From contig NZ_CP014989.1 in assembly GCF_001685415.1 (NCBI RefSeq), positions 186,001 through 250,000 of the forward strand: a DNA stretch of 64,000 nucleotides, written 5' to 3'. The first letter of the stretch is position 1. Each line of letters opens with the position of its first letter. This document shows, in pieces, positions 53,622 through 62,711 of this stretch. Under the pieces are notes generated by a model. That model was not told the DNA's origin and did not search any database. It worked only from the letters and a program-made list of their open reading frames with translations. The DNA is from Serinicoccus hydrothermalis. GTDB taxonomy: Bacteria > Actinomycetota > Actinomycetes > Actinomycetales > Dermatophilaceae. The position numbers and the translations under genes are program-made.

Positions 53622-54617
53622 ATGACCGACAGCCACCGCCCGGACGACCCGGAGTCCACCCCGGCCGCCAGCACGGTCGAGGAGACCTACTCGGTCGAGA
53701 AGCAGCTCGACTTCAGCCAGAAGTCCTACTCCCAGGGCCAGCTCGTGCGGCGCCGCTTCTTCCGGCACCGGGGCGCCATGGCCTCGCTCATCGTCCTCGT
53801 CGTCATCACGCTCGTGGCCTTCACCTCGATCGGCTACGGCCTCATCCCCGCGTGGTGGAACAAGACGTTCTACGAGGCGGGGACGGCGGTGGACGGCGGC
53901 AGGCCGACGCTCCAGCTGTGGCCGTTCCAGATCGGCGAGCACCCCTTCGGCCAGGACACCATCGGCAAGGACTACTTCGCGCTGACGATGCGCGGCACCC
54001 AGCGCTCGCTCATCGTGGCCTTCACCGTGGGGCTGCTGTCGACGCTGCTCGGCACGATCATCGGCGCGGTCGCCGGGTTCTACCGCGGCTGGGTCGAGGC
54101 CGTGCTCATGCGCGTCACCGACCTCTTCATCATCATCCCCCTGCTCGTCCTCGCCGCCGTCCTCGGCAAGATGGCCGGCGGCGGCATCTGGTCGCTCGCC
54201 CTGGTGCTGAGCCTGGTCTCCTGGACCGGCCTGGCCCGGCTGGTGCGCGGCGAGGTGCTCTCGCTGCGCGAGCGCGAGTTCGTCACCGCCGCCGAGGCGA
54301 TCGGGACCGGCTCGGGGCGCGTGATCTTCAAGCACATCCTGCCCAACACCATCGGCACGATCATCGTCAGCGCCACGCTCACCATCGCGACGACGATCCT
54401 GCTGGAGTCCGCGCTGTCCTTCCTCGGCTTCGGGGTGCGGCCACCGGACACCTCTCTCGGGCTGCTCATCTCCGAGTACCAGAACGCCTTCCTCACCCGA
54501 CCCTGGCTCTTCTGGTGGCCCGGCCTCATGATCCTGGCGATCGCGCTGTCGGTGAACTTCCTCGGCGACGGTCTGCGCGACGCCTTCGACCCCCGGCAGA
54601 ACAGGACGGCCGACTGA
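53622..54617 (+). CDS. Peptide ABC transporter permease, DppC type
   Basis: A 331-residue permease. Charged N-terminal extension of about 45 residues, first helix ASLIVLVVITLVAFTSIGYG, the family's HPFGQDTIGKDYFALTMRGT segment, and the EAA loop EFVTAAEAIGTGSGRVIFKH followed by ILPNTIGTIIV. Six helices. ATG 53622. Second half of the translocation pore with the DppB-type protein; one base separates its stop from the ATPase start. Confidence 0.93.
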   Translation: MTDSHRPDDPESTPAASTVEETYSVEKQLDFSQKSYSQGQLVRRRFFRHRGAMASLIVLVVITLVAFTSIGYGLIPAWWNKTFYEAGTAVDGGRPTLQLWPFQIGEHPFGQDTIGKDYFALTMRGTQRSLIVAFTVGLLSTLLGTIIGAVAGFYRGWVEAVLMRVTDLFIIIPLLVLAAVLGKMAGGGIWSLALVLSLVSWTGLARLVRGEVLSLREREFVTAAEAIGTGSGRVIFKHILPNTIGTIIVSATLTIATTILLESALSFLGFGVRPPDTSLGLLISEYQNAFLTRPWLFWWPGLMILAIALSVNFLGDGLRDAFDPRQNRTAD

Positions 54618-54618
54618 C

Positions 54619-56460
54619 ATGACCACGACCACGCAGAGCGACTCCGGCCAGCCGGTCTACACCGGGTCCGGCACCCCCACGGGCGACGAGGAGGTCGTCC
54701 TCGGGTTCAGCGACGTCGACGTGCGCTTCAAGACCGAGTTCGGGAGCGTGCACGCCGTCAAGGGGGTCGACCTCAAGGTGCGCCCCGGCGAGGTCGTCGC
54801 CCTCGTCGGCGAGTCCGGCTCCGGCAAGTCGGTCACCTCGATGACCGCGATGCGCCTGCTGCCGCGCAACGCCACGATCGGCGGTCAGGTCGACGTCGCG
54901 GGCCGCGACGTGGGCCGGCTCTCGGAGTCGAGCATGCGGCGGCTGCGGGGCAACGACGTCGCCATGGTCTTCCAGGAGCCCATGACCGCGCTCAACCCGG
55001 TGCTCACCGTCGGCACCCAGATGGTGGAGTCCATGGAGCTGCACCGGGTGGCCCGCGGCGCGGCGGCATGGAGCCGGGCCATCGAGCTGCTGGGCATGGT
55101 CGGCATCCCCGAGCCCGAGCGGCAGATGAAGAAGTACCCGCACGAGCTCTCCGGCGGTCAGCGCCAGCGCGTCGTCATCGCCATCGCGATCAGCTGCGAC
55201 CCCAAGGTCATCATCGCCGACGAGCCGACCACGGCGCTGGACGTCACGGTCCAGGCCGACATCCTCGACCTGCTCCGCTCGCTCAAGGACAAGCTCAACA
55301 CCGGCATCCTGCTCATCACCCACAACATGGGCGTCGTGGCCGACATGGCCGACCGGGTCGCCGTGATGTTCAAGGGGGAGATCGTCGAGCGCGGGACGGT
55401 CGAGGAGGTGCTGCTGCACCCCAACCACGACTACACCAAGATGCTGCTGGGCTCGGTCCCGCGCATGGGCGCCGGCCGCGGGCAGATGGGCATCAGCGTC
55501 AAGGAGGAGATCGACGAGCAGGCGCCGCTCGCGATCGAGCTGAAGAACCTCGTCATCGAGTACCAGCGCCTGGGCAAGGCACCGTTCCGGGCGGTCGACG
55601 ACGTGAGCTTCGACGTGCGCCAGGGCGAGATCGTGGGTCTCGTCGGCGAGTCCGGCTCGGGCAAGAGCACCATCGGTCGCTGCGCCCTCGGCCTCATCCC
55701 GGCGGCCTCCGGCGAGTTCCGGCTCCTCGGCCAGGACATCACCGGGGCCCGTCGGCGCGACCTCAAGCCGCTGCGCAAGCGGATCGGCGTGATCTTCCAG
55801 GACCCGGCCGCCTCGCTCAACCCGCGGCTGCCCATCGGCGAGTGCATCGCCGAGCCGCTCGTCGTGCACAAGGTCGGCGACCGCAAGTCGCGGGAGAACA
55901 AGGTCTACGAGCTGCTGGACGCCGTCCAGCTGCCCCGCGAGGTCTACAACCGCTACCCGCACGAGGTCTCCGGCGGGCAGCGGCAGCGCATCTCGGTCGC
56001 GCGCGCCCTCACCCTCGACCCCGAGCTGCTCGTCGCCGACGAGCCCACCTCGGCGCTCGACGTGTCCGTCCAGGCGCGGGTGCTCAAGATCTTCGCCGAC
56101 CTGCAGGAGCAGTACGGCTTCGCCTGCCTGTTCATCAGCCACGACCTGGCGGTCATCGACCTGCTCGCGCACAAGGTGGTCGTCCTCCAGAACGGCAAGG
56201 TCGTCGAGGCCGGGCCGCGCGAGCAGATCATGGAGAACCCCCAGGAGGACTACACCCAGCGGCTCATCGCCGCCGCGCCCGTGCCCGACCCGGTGGAGCA
56301 GGGTCGACGTCGCCGCGACCGGCACGAGCTGCTGCTCGAGCAGGGCGAGGAGATCGTCGAGCTCAACGTCGACGCGGAGGAGTTCCACCAGTCCGCCGGC
56401 GAGGCCGAGGTCGTGGACGTGGACGAGACCGGGAGCACCGGCGACCGGAAGAGCCGCTGA
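54619..56460 (+). CDS. Peptide ABC transporter ATPase, fused DppD-DppF
   Basis: A 613-residue double ATPase. First domain: Walker A GESGSGKS, signature [15 protein letters not shown], Walker [13 protein letters not shown]. Second domain: [40 protein letters not shown]. Each is followed by the oligopeptide-transporter C-terminal region ([30 protein letters not shown]). It powers the two permeases. A charged C-terminal tail of about 45 residues ([20 protein letters not shown]) is extra. No serine in the first Walker A is followed by Thr, a normal variation. Confidence 0.95.
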   Translation: MTTTTQSDSGQPVYTGSGTPTGDEEVVLGFSDVDVRFKTEFGSVHAVKGVDLKVRPGEVVALVGESGSGKSVTSMTAMRLLPRNATIGGQVDVAGRDVGRLSESSMRRLRGNDVAMVFQEPMTALNPVLTVGTQMVESMELHRVARGAAAWSRAIELLGMVGIPEPERQMKKYPHELSGGQRQRVVIAIAISCDPKVIIADEPTTALDVTVQADILDLLRSLKDKLNTGILLITHNMGVVADMADRVAVMFKGEIVERGTVEEVLLHPNHDYTKMLLGSVPRMGAGRGQMGISVKEEIDEQAPLAIELKNLVIEYQRLGKAPFRAVDDVSFDVRQGEIVGLVGESGSGKSTIGRCALGLIPAASGEFRLLGQDITGARRRDLKPLRKRIGVIFQDPAASLNPRLPIGECIAEPLVVHKVGDRKSRENKVYELLDAVQLPREVYNRYPHEVSGGQRQRISVARALTLDPELLVADEPTSALDVSVQARVLKIFADLQEQYGFACLFISHDLAVIDLLAHKVVVLQNGKVVEAGPREQIMENPQEDYTQRLIAAAPVPDPVEQGRRRRDRHELLLEQGEEIVELNVDAEEFHQSAGEAEVVDVDETGSTGDRKSR

Positions 56461-56466
56461 GCGTCG

Positions 56467-57408
56467 GTGCGTCTCGTCTTCGCCGGGACCCCCGACGCGG
56501 CGGTCCCCAGCCTGCGTGCCCTGCTCGCCTCCGACCACGAGGTCGTCGGTGTGCTCACCCGGCCGGACGCCCGCGCCGGGCGCGGCCGGTCGCTGCGCCC
56601 CTCAGCGGTCCGCGAGGTGGCCCAGGAGGCGGGCATACCCGTCCTCACGCCGCGGTCCCTGCGTGACCCGGAGGTGCGGGACCAGCTCCTCGCCTGGGCC
56701 CCCGACGCCTGCCCGGTCGTCGCCTACGGGCTCCTGGTGCCCCCCGACCTGCTCGCGCTGCCCCGGCACGGGTGGGTGAACCTGCACTTCTCGCTGCTGC
56801 CGGCCTACCGCGGCGCCGCCCCCGTGCAGCACGCGCTGCGGGCCGGGGAGGACGTCACCGGGGCCGTGACCTTCCTGCTCGAGGAGGGGATGGACACCGG
56901 TCCGGTCCTCGGCCGGCTCACCGAGACCGTGCGGCCGCGGGACACCTCGGGCGACCTGCTCGCGCGCCTCGCCGACGCCGGCTCCCACCTGCTGGTGGGC
57001 ACCCTCGACGCGCTCGAGGCCGGCGCGGTCGTGCCGCAGCCGCAGCCGGCCGACGGGGTGAGCCTCGCGCCCAAGGTCGAGGTCGACGACGCCCGCGTGT
57101 CCTGGGAGCAGCCCGTCCAGGCGGTCGACCGGCTCGTGCGCTCCTGCACCCCCGCACCGGGGGCGTGGAGCACCTTCCGTGGTGCCCGGCTCAAGCTCGG
57201 ACCGGTCCACCCCGTGGAGGGCGGGCCGCAGGACCCTGCGGAGCTCGCCCCGGGCGAGGTGCTCGTGGCACGCGACGAGGTCCTCGTCGGCACCGGCAGC
57301 GGGCCGGTGCGGCTGGGCCAGGTGCAGGCGCAGGGCAAGCGCGCCATGGACGCCACGGACTGGGCCCGCGGGGTCCACCCGGAGCCCGGTGAGGTGCTCG
57401 GTGGCTGA
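56467..57408 (+). CDS. fmt: Methionyl-tRNA formyltransferase
   Basis: A 313-residue enzyme that formylates initiator Met-tRNA. Catalytic segment [19 protein letters not shown] contains the Asn-His and the SLLP motif; the Asp is in [11 protein letters not shown]. The C-terminal OB-like tRNA-binding domain has [16 protein letters not shown] and [23 protein letters not shown] 56467. The order fmt-rsmB-rpe is the same as in mycobacteria. Confidence 0.95.
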   Translation: MRLVFAGTPDAAVPSLRALLASDHEVVGVLTRPDARAGRGRSLRPSAVREVAQEAGIPVLTPRSLRDPEVRDQLLAWAPDACPVVAYGLLVPPDLLALPRHGWVNLHFSLLPAYRGAAPVQHALRAGEDVTGAVTFLLEEGMDTGPVLGRLTETVRPRDTSGDLLARLADAGSHLLVGTLDALEAGAVVPQPQPADGVSLAPKVEVDDARVSWEQPVQAVDRLVRSCTPAPGAWSTFRGARLKLGPVHPVEGGPQDPAELAPGEVLVARDEVLVGTGSGPVRLGQVQAQGKRAMDATDWARGVHPEPGEVLGG

Positions 57409-58912
57409 GGGTGGCTCGTCCCAGCGTGGAGGTGCTCCCGGGCGGGGCGGGGCGCCGGACCGCGGGCGACGCGGCCCCCGGCGCCGGTCCGCGCAGACCC
57501 CGGCCCGGCGGGCCCGCGAGGCCGACCCGGCACGGTCGGTCGCCTTCCGGGTCCTGCGGCAGGTGGACACCGACGAGGCCTTCGCCAACCTCGTCCTGCC
57601 CGGGGCCCTGCGCGCAGCCTCGCTCTCCGGCCGCGACGCGGCCTTCGCCACCGAGCTGACCTACGGCACCCTGCGGATGCGCGGGCTCTACGACGCCGTC
57701 CTCGCGCAGGCCGCGGACCGCCCGGTCTCCGAGATCGACAGCCCGGTCCGCACCGTCCTGCGGCTGGGTGTGCACCAGCTGCTCGGGATGCGCGTGCCCG
57801 ACCACGCGGCGGTCAGCGCCACCGTGGCGCTGGCCCGGCAGCAGGTCAGCCAGGGGGCCGGCGGCTTCGTCAACGCCGTCCTGCGTCGGGTCAGCAGCCA
57901 GGACCGCGAGGCCTGGGTGGCCTCGCTCACCGAGGGGGTCGAGGACCCGGTGGCGCGGCTGGCGCTGGAGCACTCGCACCCCGAGTGGGTCGTGCGTGCG
58001 CTGCGGGCCGCCCTCGTCTCCGGCCGCGGCACCGACGCGGTGGAGCGGGGCGAGCTGTCGGACCTGCTGGCCGCGCACAACCGCCCCGGTCCGCTGACCC
58101 TGGTCGCCCGGCCAGGCCTCGGCGCCGAGGAGGAGCTCGAGGCCGCCGGCGCCCGCCCCGCACCGGTCGGCCGCACCGCCTGGGAGCTGGGGCAGGGCGA
58201 CCCCGGTGCCCTCGAGGCGGTCCGGGACGGTCGGGCGGCGGTGCAGGACGCCGGGTCCCAGCTGCTCACGCTCGCCCTCGCGGAGGCCCCGCTGGAGGGC
58301 TCCGACGAGCGCTGGCTCGACCTGTGCGCCGGCCCGGGCGGCAAGGCCGGCCTGCTGGCGGCCCTGGCGACGGAGCGCGGCGCCCGGCTGCGGGCCAACG
58401 AGGTGAGCGAGCACCGGGCCGAGCTCGTGCGGCACACCCTCGTGGGCCCGGTGCACGGCGGCGCGCGGGTCGAGGTGACCGTGGGCGACGGCCGGGACGT
58501 GGGCCCGCAGGAGCCGGACACCTACGACCGGGTCCTCGTCGACGCGCCGTGCACCGGCCTGGGCGCGCTGCGCCGACGCCCCGAGGCGCGCTGGCGACGC
58601 TCCCCCCAGGACCTCGGCACCCTCGGTCCGCTCCAGCGTGCCCTGTTCGACTCCGCGCTCACGGCGGTGCGCCCGGGCGGCCTCGTGGCCTACGCCACCT
58701 GCTCCCCGCACCTCGCGGAGACCGAGCTGGTCGTCAAGGACGTGCTCAAGCGGCGACCGGACGTCGAGCCGGTGGACGTCCGCCCCCTCCTGCGGGACCG
58801 GGCCGGCATACCGCTGCCGGACACGGGGGAGGGTCCGTGGGCCCAGCTGTGGCCGCACCTGCACGGCACCGACGGCATGTTCGTGGCCCTGCTCCGGCGC
58901 TCTCTAGACTGA
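57401..58912 (+). CDS. rsmB: 16S rRNA (cytosine-967-C5) methyltransferase
   Basis: A 503-residue RsmB/Sun protein. Basic Arg/Gly-rich N-terminal tail (residues 1-40), NusB-like RNA-binding domain ([34 protein letters not shown]), then a SAM methyltransferase: [36 protein letters not shown] with one catalytic Cys and [12 protein letters not shown] with the other. GTG 57401 overlaps fmt by eight bases. Its stop overlaps the rpe promoter. Confidence 0.95.
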   Translation: MAEGGSSQRGGAPGRGGAPDRGRRGPRRRSAQTPARRAREADPARSVAFRVLRQVDTDEAFANLVLPGALRAASLSGRDAAFATELTYGTLRMRGLYDAVLAQAADRPVSEIDSPVRTVLRLGVHQLLGMRVPDHAAVSATVALARQQVSQGAGGFVNAVLRRVSSQDREAWVASLTEGVEDPVARLALEHSHPEWVVRALRAALVSGRGTDAVERGELSDLLAAHNRPGPLTLVARPGLGAEEELEAAGARPAPVGRTAWELGQGDPGALEAVRDGRAAVQDAGSQLLTLALAEAPLEGSDERWLDLCAGPGGKAGLLAALATERGARLRANEVSEHRAELVRHTLVGPVHGGARVEVTVGDGRDVGPQEPDTYDRVLVDAPCTGLGALRRRPEARWRRSPQDLGTLGPLQRALFDSALTAVRPGGLVAYATCSPHLAETELVVKDVLKRRPDVEPVDVRPLLRDRAGIPLPDTGEGPWAQLWPHLHGTDGMFVALLRRSLD

Positions 58913-58916
58913 GCTC
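58905..58916 (+). promoter_or_regulatory. rpe promoter -10, leaderless
   Basis: TAGACT at 58905-58910 overlaps the rsmB stop codon and ends six bases before the rpe ATG (58917). Transcription would start on or next to the A of the ATG, so rpe mRNA is probably leaderless. -35 not clear. Confidence 0.55.
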
Positions 58917-59594
58917 ATGGCCGAGCCCGCGCACCTCCAGATCAGCCCCTCCATCCTCGCCGCGGACTTCGCCCACCTGGCCCGCGAGCTGCAGGCCATC
59001 GAGACCGCGGACTGGGCGCACGTGGACGTCATGGACGCCCACTTCGTGCCCAACCTCACCCTGGGCCAGCCGGTCGTGGAGGCGCTGGCCAAGGTCAGCC
59101 CGGTCCCGCTCGACTGCCACCTCATGATCGACGACCCAGACCGATGGGCGCCGGACTACGCCGAGGCGGGGGCCTCCTCGGTGACCTTCCACGTCGAGGC
59201 CGTGGCCGACCCGGTCGGCACCGCCCGGGCCATCCGCGCCGCCGGCGCCCGGTCCGCCATGGCGCTCAAGCCCGGCACGCCCTTCGGGCCCTACGTCGAC
59301 CTCCTGCCCGAGCTCGACATGGTCCTGGTCATGACGGTCGAGCCCGGCTTCGGCGGCCAGTCCTTCATGGAGGACCAGCTCGCCAAGGTGCGCGAGGTGC
59401 GCGCGGCCGTGCGCCGGCGCGGCGGCGAGATCTGGGTGCAGGTCGACGGGGGAGTGGCGCAGGACACCATCGGGCGCTGCGCCGAGGCGGGTGCCGACGT
59501 CTTCGTCGCCGGCTCGGCGGTCTACGGCGCCGAGAACGTCGCCGCGGCCATCGCAGACCTGCGGCGGGCGGCGGCGGACCCCTCGGAGGTGTGA
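58917..59594 (+). CDS. rpe: Ribulose-phosphate 3-epimerase
   Basis: A 225-residue TIM-barrel epimerase of the pentose phosphate pathway. Metal/catalytic residues in [52 protein letters not shown] and VDGGV; phosphate loop VAGSAVYGA. There is no Shine-Dalgarno before ATG 58917, consistent with a leaderless transcript. GTGA couples it to pnuC. Confidence 0.96.
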   Translation: MAEPAHLQISPSILAADFAHLARELQAIETADWAHVDVMDAHFVPNLTLGQPVVEALAKVSPVPLDCHLMIDDPDRWAPDYAEAGASSVTFHVEAVADPVGTARAIRAAGARSAMALKPGTPFGPYVDLLPELDMVLVMTVEPGFGGQSFMEDQLAKVREVRAAVRRRGGEIWVQVDGGVAQDTIGRCAEAGADVFVAGSAVYGAENVAAAIADLRRAAADPSEV

Positions 59595-60322
59595 GCGTGG
59601 ACGTGTGGGGCGACCTGTTCTACGCCGAGGTCTCCGTCCTCGGGCACACCGTGGCCTGGCGGGAGGTCGTCGGCAACGTCTTCGGCTTCGCCTCGGCCCT
59701 GCTCGGCATGCGCCGCACCGTGTGGGCGTGGCCGGTGGGGATCATCGGCAACCTGCTGCTCTTCACCGTCTTCATGGGCGTGTGGTTCACCAACCCGCAG
59801 GAGCACAGCCTCTTCGGGCAGGCGGCACGGCAGGTCTTCTTCATCGCGACCAGTGTCTACGGCTGGTGGCGGTGGCAGGCCTCGCGCCGCACCCGCGCCA
59901 AGGGTGAGCCCGCCATCACGCCGCGCTGGGCGACCCTGCGGGAGCGGACGGCATACCTGGTCGGGGCGGTGCTGCTCATCGTGCTGGCGCAGTGGGTCTT
60001 CGCGCAGGTCGGCGCGGGCTGGCCGGCGCCGCGCTGGTACTACTGGACCGACGCGTGGATCTTCGTCGGGTCGATGCTCGCGACCTTCGCCATGGCCCGC
60101 GGCTGGGTGGACTTCTGGCTCGTCTGGATCGCGGTGGACCTCGTGGGGATCCCGCTGCTGTGGCACTCGGGCTACTACCCCTCCGCCGTGATGTATGCCG
60201 TCTACGGCGGCCTCGTGCTCTGGGGCTTCGTGGTCTGGGCACGAGCGGCGCGTGACGAGGCGCCCCAGGGAGCGGTCACGGGGGCGGGACCGGCGGCCGG
60301 GGACGCGGCGGTGCACCGGTGA
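59591..60322 (+). CDS. pnuC: PnuC-family nicotinamide riboside transporter
   Basis: A 243-residue polytopic protein with about seven helices. Family features: [20 protein letters not shown] then [18 protein letters not shown] near the N terminus, [13 protein letters not shown], and the C-terminal [20 protein letters not shown] and [15 protein letters not shown]. PnuC moves vitamin B precursors, usually nicotinamide riboside, by facilitated diffusion. No nadR or riboswitch is adjacent, so the exact vitamin is inferred. GTG 59591 overlaps the rpe stop. Confidence 0.88.
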   Translation: MSVDVWGDLFYAEVSVLGHTVAWREVVGNVFGFASALLGMRRTVWAWPVGIIGNLLLFTVFMGVWFTNPQEHSLFGQAARQVFFIATSVYGWWRWQASRRTRAKGEPAITPRWATLRERTAYLVGAVLLIVLAQWVFAQVGAGWPAPRWYYWTDAWIFVGSMLATFAMARGWVDFWLVWIAVDLVGIPLLWHSGYYPSAVMYAVYGGLVLWGFVVWARAARDEAPQGAVTGAGPAAGDAAVHR

Positions 60323-60768
60323 GCGACGCGACCGGCCCCTACGCGCCCTTCCGGCCGGTGACCGGTGCACGGGTGGCACGGGTCGCCGCCCTCGCCTCGG
60401 TCCTCCTCTTCGGCCTCATCGCCCTCTTCGGGCCCAGCTACGCCGGGTCGAGCCCGACCATGTCCCTGCTCAACCGGATCTTCATCCTCCTCTTCGGGCT
60501 GGTCATGGGAGCCTTCCTCTGGAGGTATGCCCTCATCCGCGCGATTCCCTCGCCCACCGGGCTCACCGTGGTCAACCTCGTGCTGCGGCGCGACCTCGAG
60601 TGGTCCCAGGTCGCGTCCGTGACCTTCGCCGACGGGGCGCCGTGGGTGGTGCTCGAGCTGACGGACACCGAGGAGCTGGCCGTCATGGCGATCCAGCGGG
60701 CCGACGGACGACGGGCCAAGGAGGAGGCCTCCCGGCTGGCGGCGCTCGTCGAGCACCACCAGCGCTGA
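60319..60768 (+). CDS. Small membrane protein with PH-like domain
   Basis: A 149-residue protein: two membrane helices (about 23-42, RVAALASVLLFGLIALFG, and 52-70, RIFILLFGLVMGAFLW) followed by a soluble C terminus (IPSPTGLTVVNLVLRRDLEW, then SQVASVTFADGAPWVVLEL) that resembles a bacterial PH/DUF3093-like small beta domain. Function unknown. GTG 60319 overlaps the pnuC stop. Its stop is four bases from the stop of the convergent FUSC gene, with no room for a hairpin terminator. Confidence 0.75.
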   Translation: MSDATGPYAPFRPVTGARVARVAALASVLLFGLIALFGPSYAGSSPTMSLLNRIFILLFGLVMGAFLWRYALIRAIPSPTGLTVVNLVLRRDLEWSQVASVTFADGAPWVVLELTDTEELAVMAIQRADGRRAKEEASRLAALVEHHQR

Positions 60769-60772
60769 GCGC

Positions 60773-61927
60773 CTACGCCGGGTCGATCTCGTCTCGCGTC
60801 GGCGGCACCCGGCGGCGCGCCTCGGCCATGGTCATCCCGGACAGGACCAGCAGGTCCACGACCGTCGAGCGCACCTGGGCCCGGAGCACCTCGGCCGAGA
60901 GCCCCGCCCGCGAGTGGGGCCAGGTGGACTGCCGGGCCAGGTGCACCAGGTCCTCCTGCGCGCCACCGAGCGGCTCGCGCTGCTCCAGCTTCTCCTGCAG
61001 CACGGCCGTGGCCTCGGCCAGTCCCTCCACCATGTCGGTGTAGGAGTCGGGCACGAACTCGCCGGCGTCCACCGCCGCCTCGGCGCGCCGCGCCAGCACG
61101 CGGACGTTGCGGATCGCGAGGTCGAGCGGGGACAGCAGTGCCTTGATCTCCTGGACCTCGGCCCGGTGGACACCGGAGAGCAGCGGGGCCATGCGGGCCG
61201 CCGCGGCGGCCTCGGCGGTGGTGCTCTGCAGTGCCTCGAGCTCGGCCGACAGCTGCCGGGCGGTCCGCAGCGCCCGGGTGGCGCGGCCGACGTCCCGGTT
61301 GCGCAGGCTCTGCGTGGTGTCGGTGAGCACCTCCGCCAGGTGGCCGACGAGGGCGATGATCCGCTCGCGGGGCCGCTTGGTGGTCGAGCGCATGGGGGCC
61401 AGCATGGCGATGATCAGGGCGATGCCGCCGCCGACGGCGGCGTCCAGCCAGCGGCTGAAGGCCTGCCCGTCGTCGGCCACGAGGGTGGTGATGATGACGC
61501 CCTGGATCCCGGCCTGCATCATGAGCAGCTGGCCCGCGCCGGCGAGGACGGCCAGGGACATCGCGACGACGCAGACCGCGAAGATCTGCCACAGCCCGGT
61601 GCCGAGGTAGTGGACGAAGAGGTCGCCGATCCCCACCCCGATCGCCACCCCGAGGGTCAGCTCGACGATCCGGCGGAGCCGGTCCCCGTAGGTCAGCCCC
61701 AGGCAGATCATGGCCGTGATCGGCGCGAAGAAGGGCAGCGGGTGCCCGAGGAGGTCGTGCGCGACGAACCACGCCAGGACCGCCCCGGTGGCGGCCTGGA
61801 GGATGAGCCAGGCGCGTGCCCGGAGTCGCAGCACCCGGGTGCGTGCCGCGCGGGGGCTGATCTCCTCGCGGAGCGGGTCGAGGACCACGTGCCCGGCGGC
61901 CCGGGCGTGCTCGCGCGCGCTGCTCAT
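60773..61927 (-). CDS. FUSC-family membrane protein (aromatic acid exporter type)
   Basis: Minus-strand gene of 384 residues, ATG 61927. The N-terminal half has about six membrane helices with the FUSC pattern: LILQAATGAVLAWFVAHDLL, FFAPITAMICLGLTYGDRLR, ELTLGVAIGVGIGDLFVHYLG, given here in parts (ELTLGVAIGVGIG, DLFVHYLG), and GIQGVIITTLV. The C-terminal half is a soluble helical domain (ERIIALVGHLAEVLTDT, ALRTARQLSAELEAL). Relatives export aromatic acids or serve in envelope stress; substrate unknown. A possible -10, TAGGAC, lies just upstream on the minus strand. Confidence 0.85.
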   Translation of the reverse strand: MSSAREHARAAGHVVLDPLREEISPRAARTRVLRLRARAWLILQAATGAVLAWFVAHDLLGHPLPFFAPITAMICLGLTYGDRLRRIVELTLGVAIGVGIGDLFVHYLGTGLWQIFAVCVVAMSLAVLAGAGQLLMMQAGIQGVIITTLVADDGQAFSRWLDAAVGGGIALIIAMLAPMRSTTKRPRERIIALVGHLAEVLTDTTQSLRNRDVGRATRALRTARQLSAELEALQSTTAEAAAAARMAPLLSGVHRAEVQEIKALLSPLDLAIRNVRVLARRAEAAVDAGEFVPDSYTDMVEGLAEATAVLQEKLEQREPLGGAQEDLVHLARQSTWPHSRAGLSAEVLRAQVRSTVVDLLVLSGMTMAEARRRVPPTRDEIDPA

Positions 61928-61966
61928 GGCACCAGTGTGTCCTAACCCCCTGACCCCCGGCTGGGC

Positions 61967-62623
61967 TCAGGCGCCCCGGCGGTGGGCGGCGAGGGCGGCG
62001 ACGTCCTCCTCCTCGCCGGTGACCTCGACCCGGGCCACCTGGTCCCGGCCGAAGGCGTGCAGCAGCAGCTCCAGCGGGGTGCCGGTGATCACGACGCTGC
62101 CCTGCCCCTGCCCCGGCCGGTGCAGCGCCGCCCTCCCGTGCGAGGGCGCGACCGCGACGACGCCGCAGGGCGCACTGCGGTAGAGCATCCTGCCCGCGGT
62201 GCGGACGGTGCCCCACAGCTGGGAGGGCACCGGGTCGGGGAGCGGGGTCGGCTCCCACCCCGGCTGCGCCCGGACCAGGTCCTCGTGGTGGACCGCGAGC
62301 TCGGCGACGTTGACCGCACGGTCCAGGGCCGGGATCCGGGTCGGCCACCAGGCCGGCGGACCGCTGCGCACCTGGTCCACCAGCTCGGCGAAGGGTCGGG
62401 CGGCGATCTGCTCCTGCACCTTGTCGGTGTGCCGCTGCAGCGGCGGCACCGGCAGCCCGATGCCGGGCAGGGTGTCGGGCCGCGACTCGCGGGCCACGAG
62501 GTGGGCCAGGAGGTCGCGCACGGTCCACGGGGGGCACAGGGTGGGCGCGTCCGGGCCGAGGTCGGTGGCGGTCGTCGCGACGAGGTCGCGCATCAGGTCG
62601 GGGGAGTGCGGCATACCGCTCAT
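61967..62623 (-). CDS. Mycothiol-dependent maleylpyruvate isomerase-like (TIGR03085-type) protein
   Basis: Minus-strand gene of 218 residues, ATG 62623 (MSGMPHSPDLMRDLV; a second ATG at 62614). DinB/MDMPI-like four-helix fold: CPPWTVRDLLAHLVARE supplies the first metal-binding His, and AVNVAELAVHHEDLVRAQPG the others. The C-terminal half has VVITGTPLELLLHAFGR. The family uses or resembles enzymes that use mycothiol, the actinobacterial thiol; the reaction is unknown. It lies upstream of the FUSC gene on the same strand, 39 bases apart. Confidence 0.85.
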   Translation of the reverse strand: MSGMPHSPDLMRDLVATTATDLGPDAPTLCPPWTVRDLLAHLVARESRPDTLPGIGLPVPPLQRHTDKVQEQIAARPFAELVDQVRSGPPAWWPTRIPALDRAVNVAELAVHHEDLVRAQPGWEPTPLPDPVPSQLWGTVRTAGRMLYRSAPCGVVAVAPSHGRAALHRPGQGQGSVVITGTPLELLLHAFGRDQVARVEVTGEEEDVAALAAHRRGA

Positions 62624-62711
62624 CGAACCACGCCGGAAGTGTGTCGGTCGTGCGTGGGAGGATAGGACGAACCACCACCACCCGCCTCGTTCCACGGAGG
62701 TCCCCTGCCCC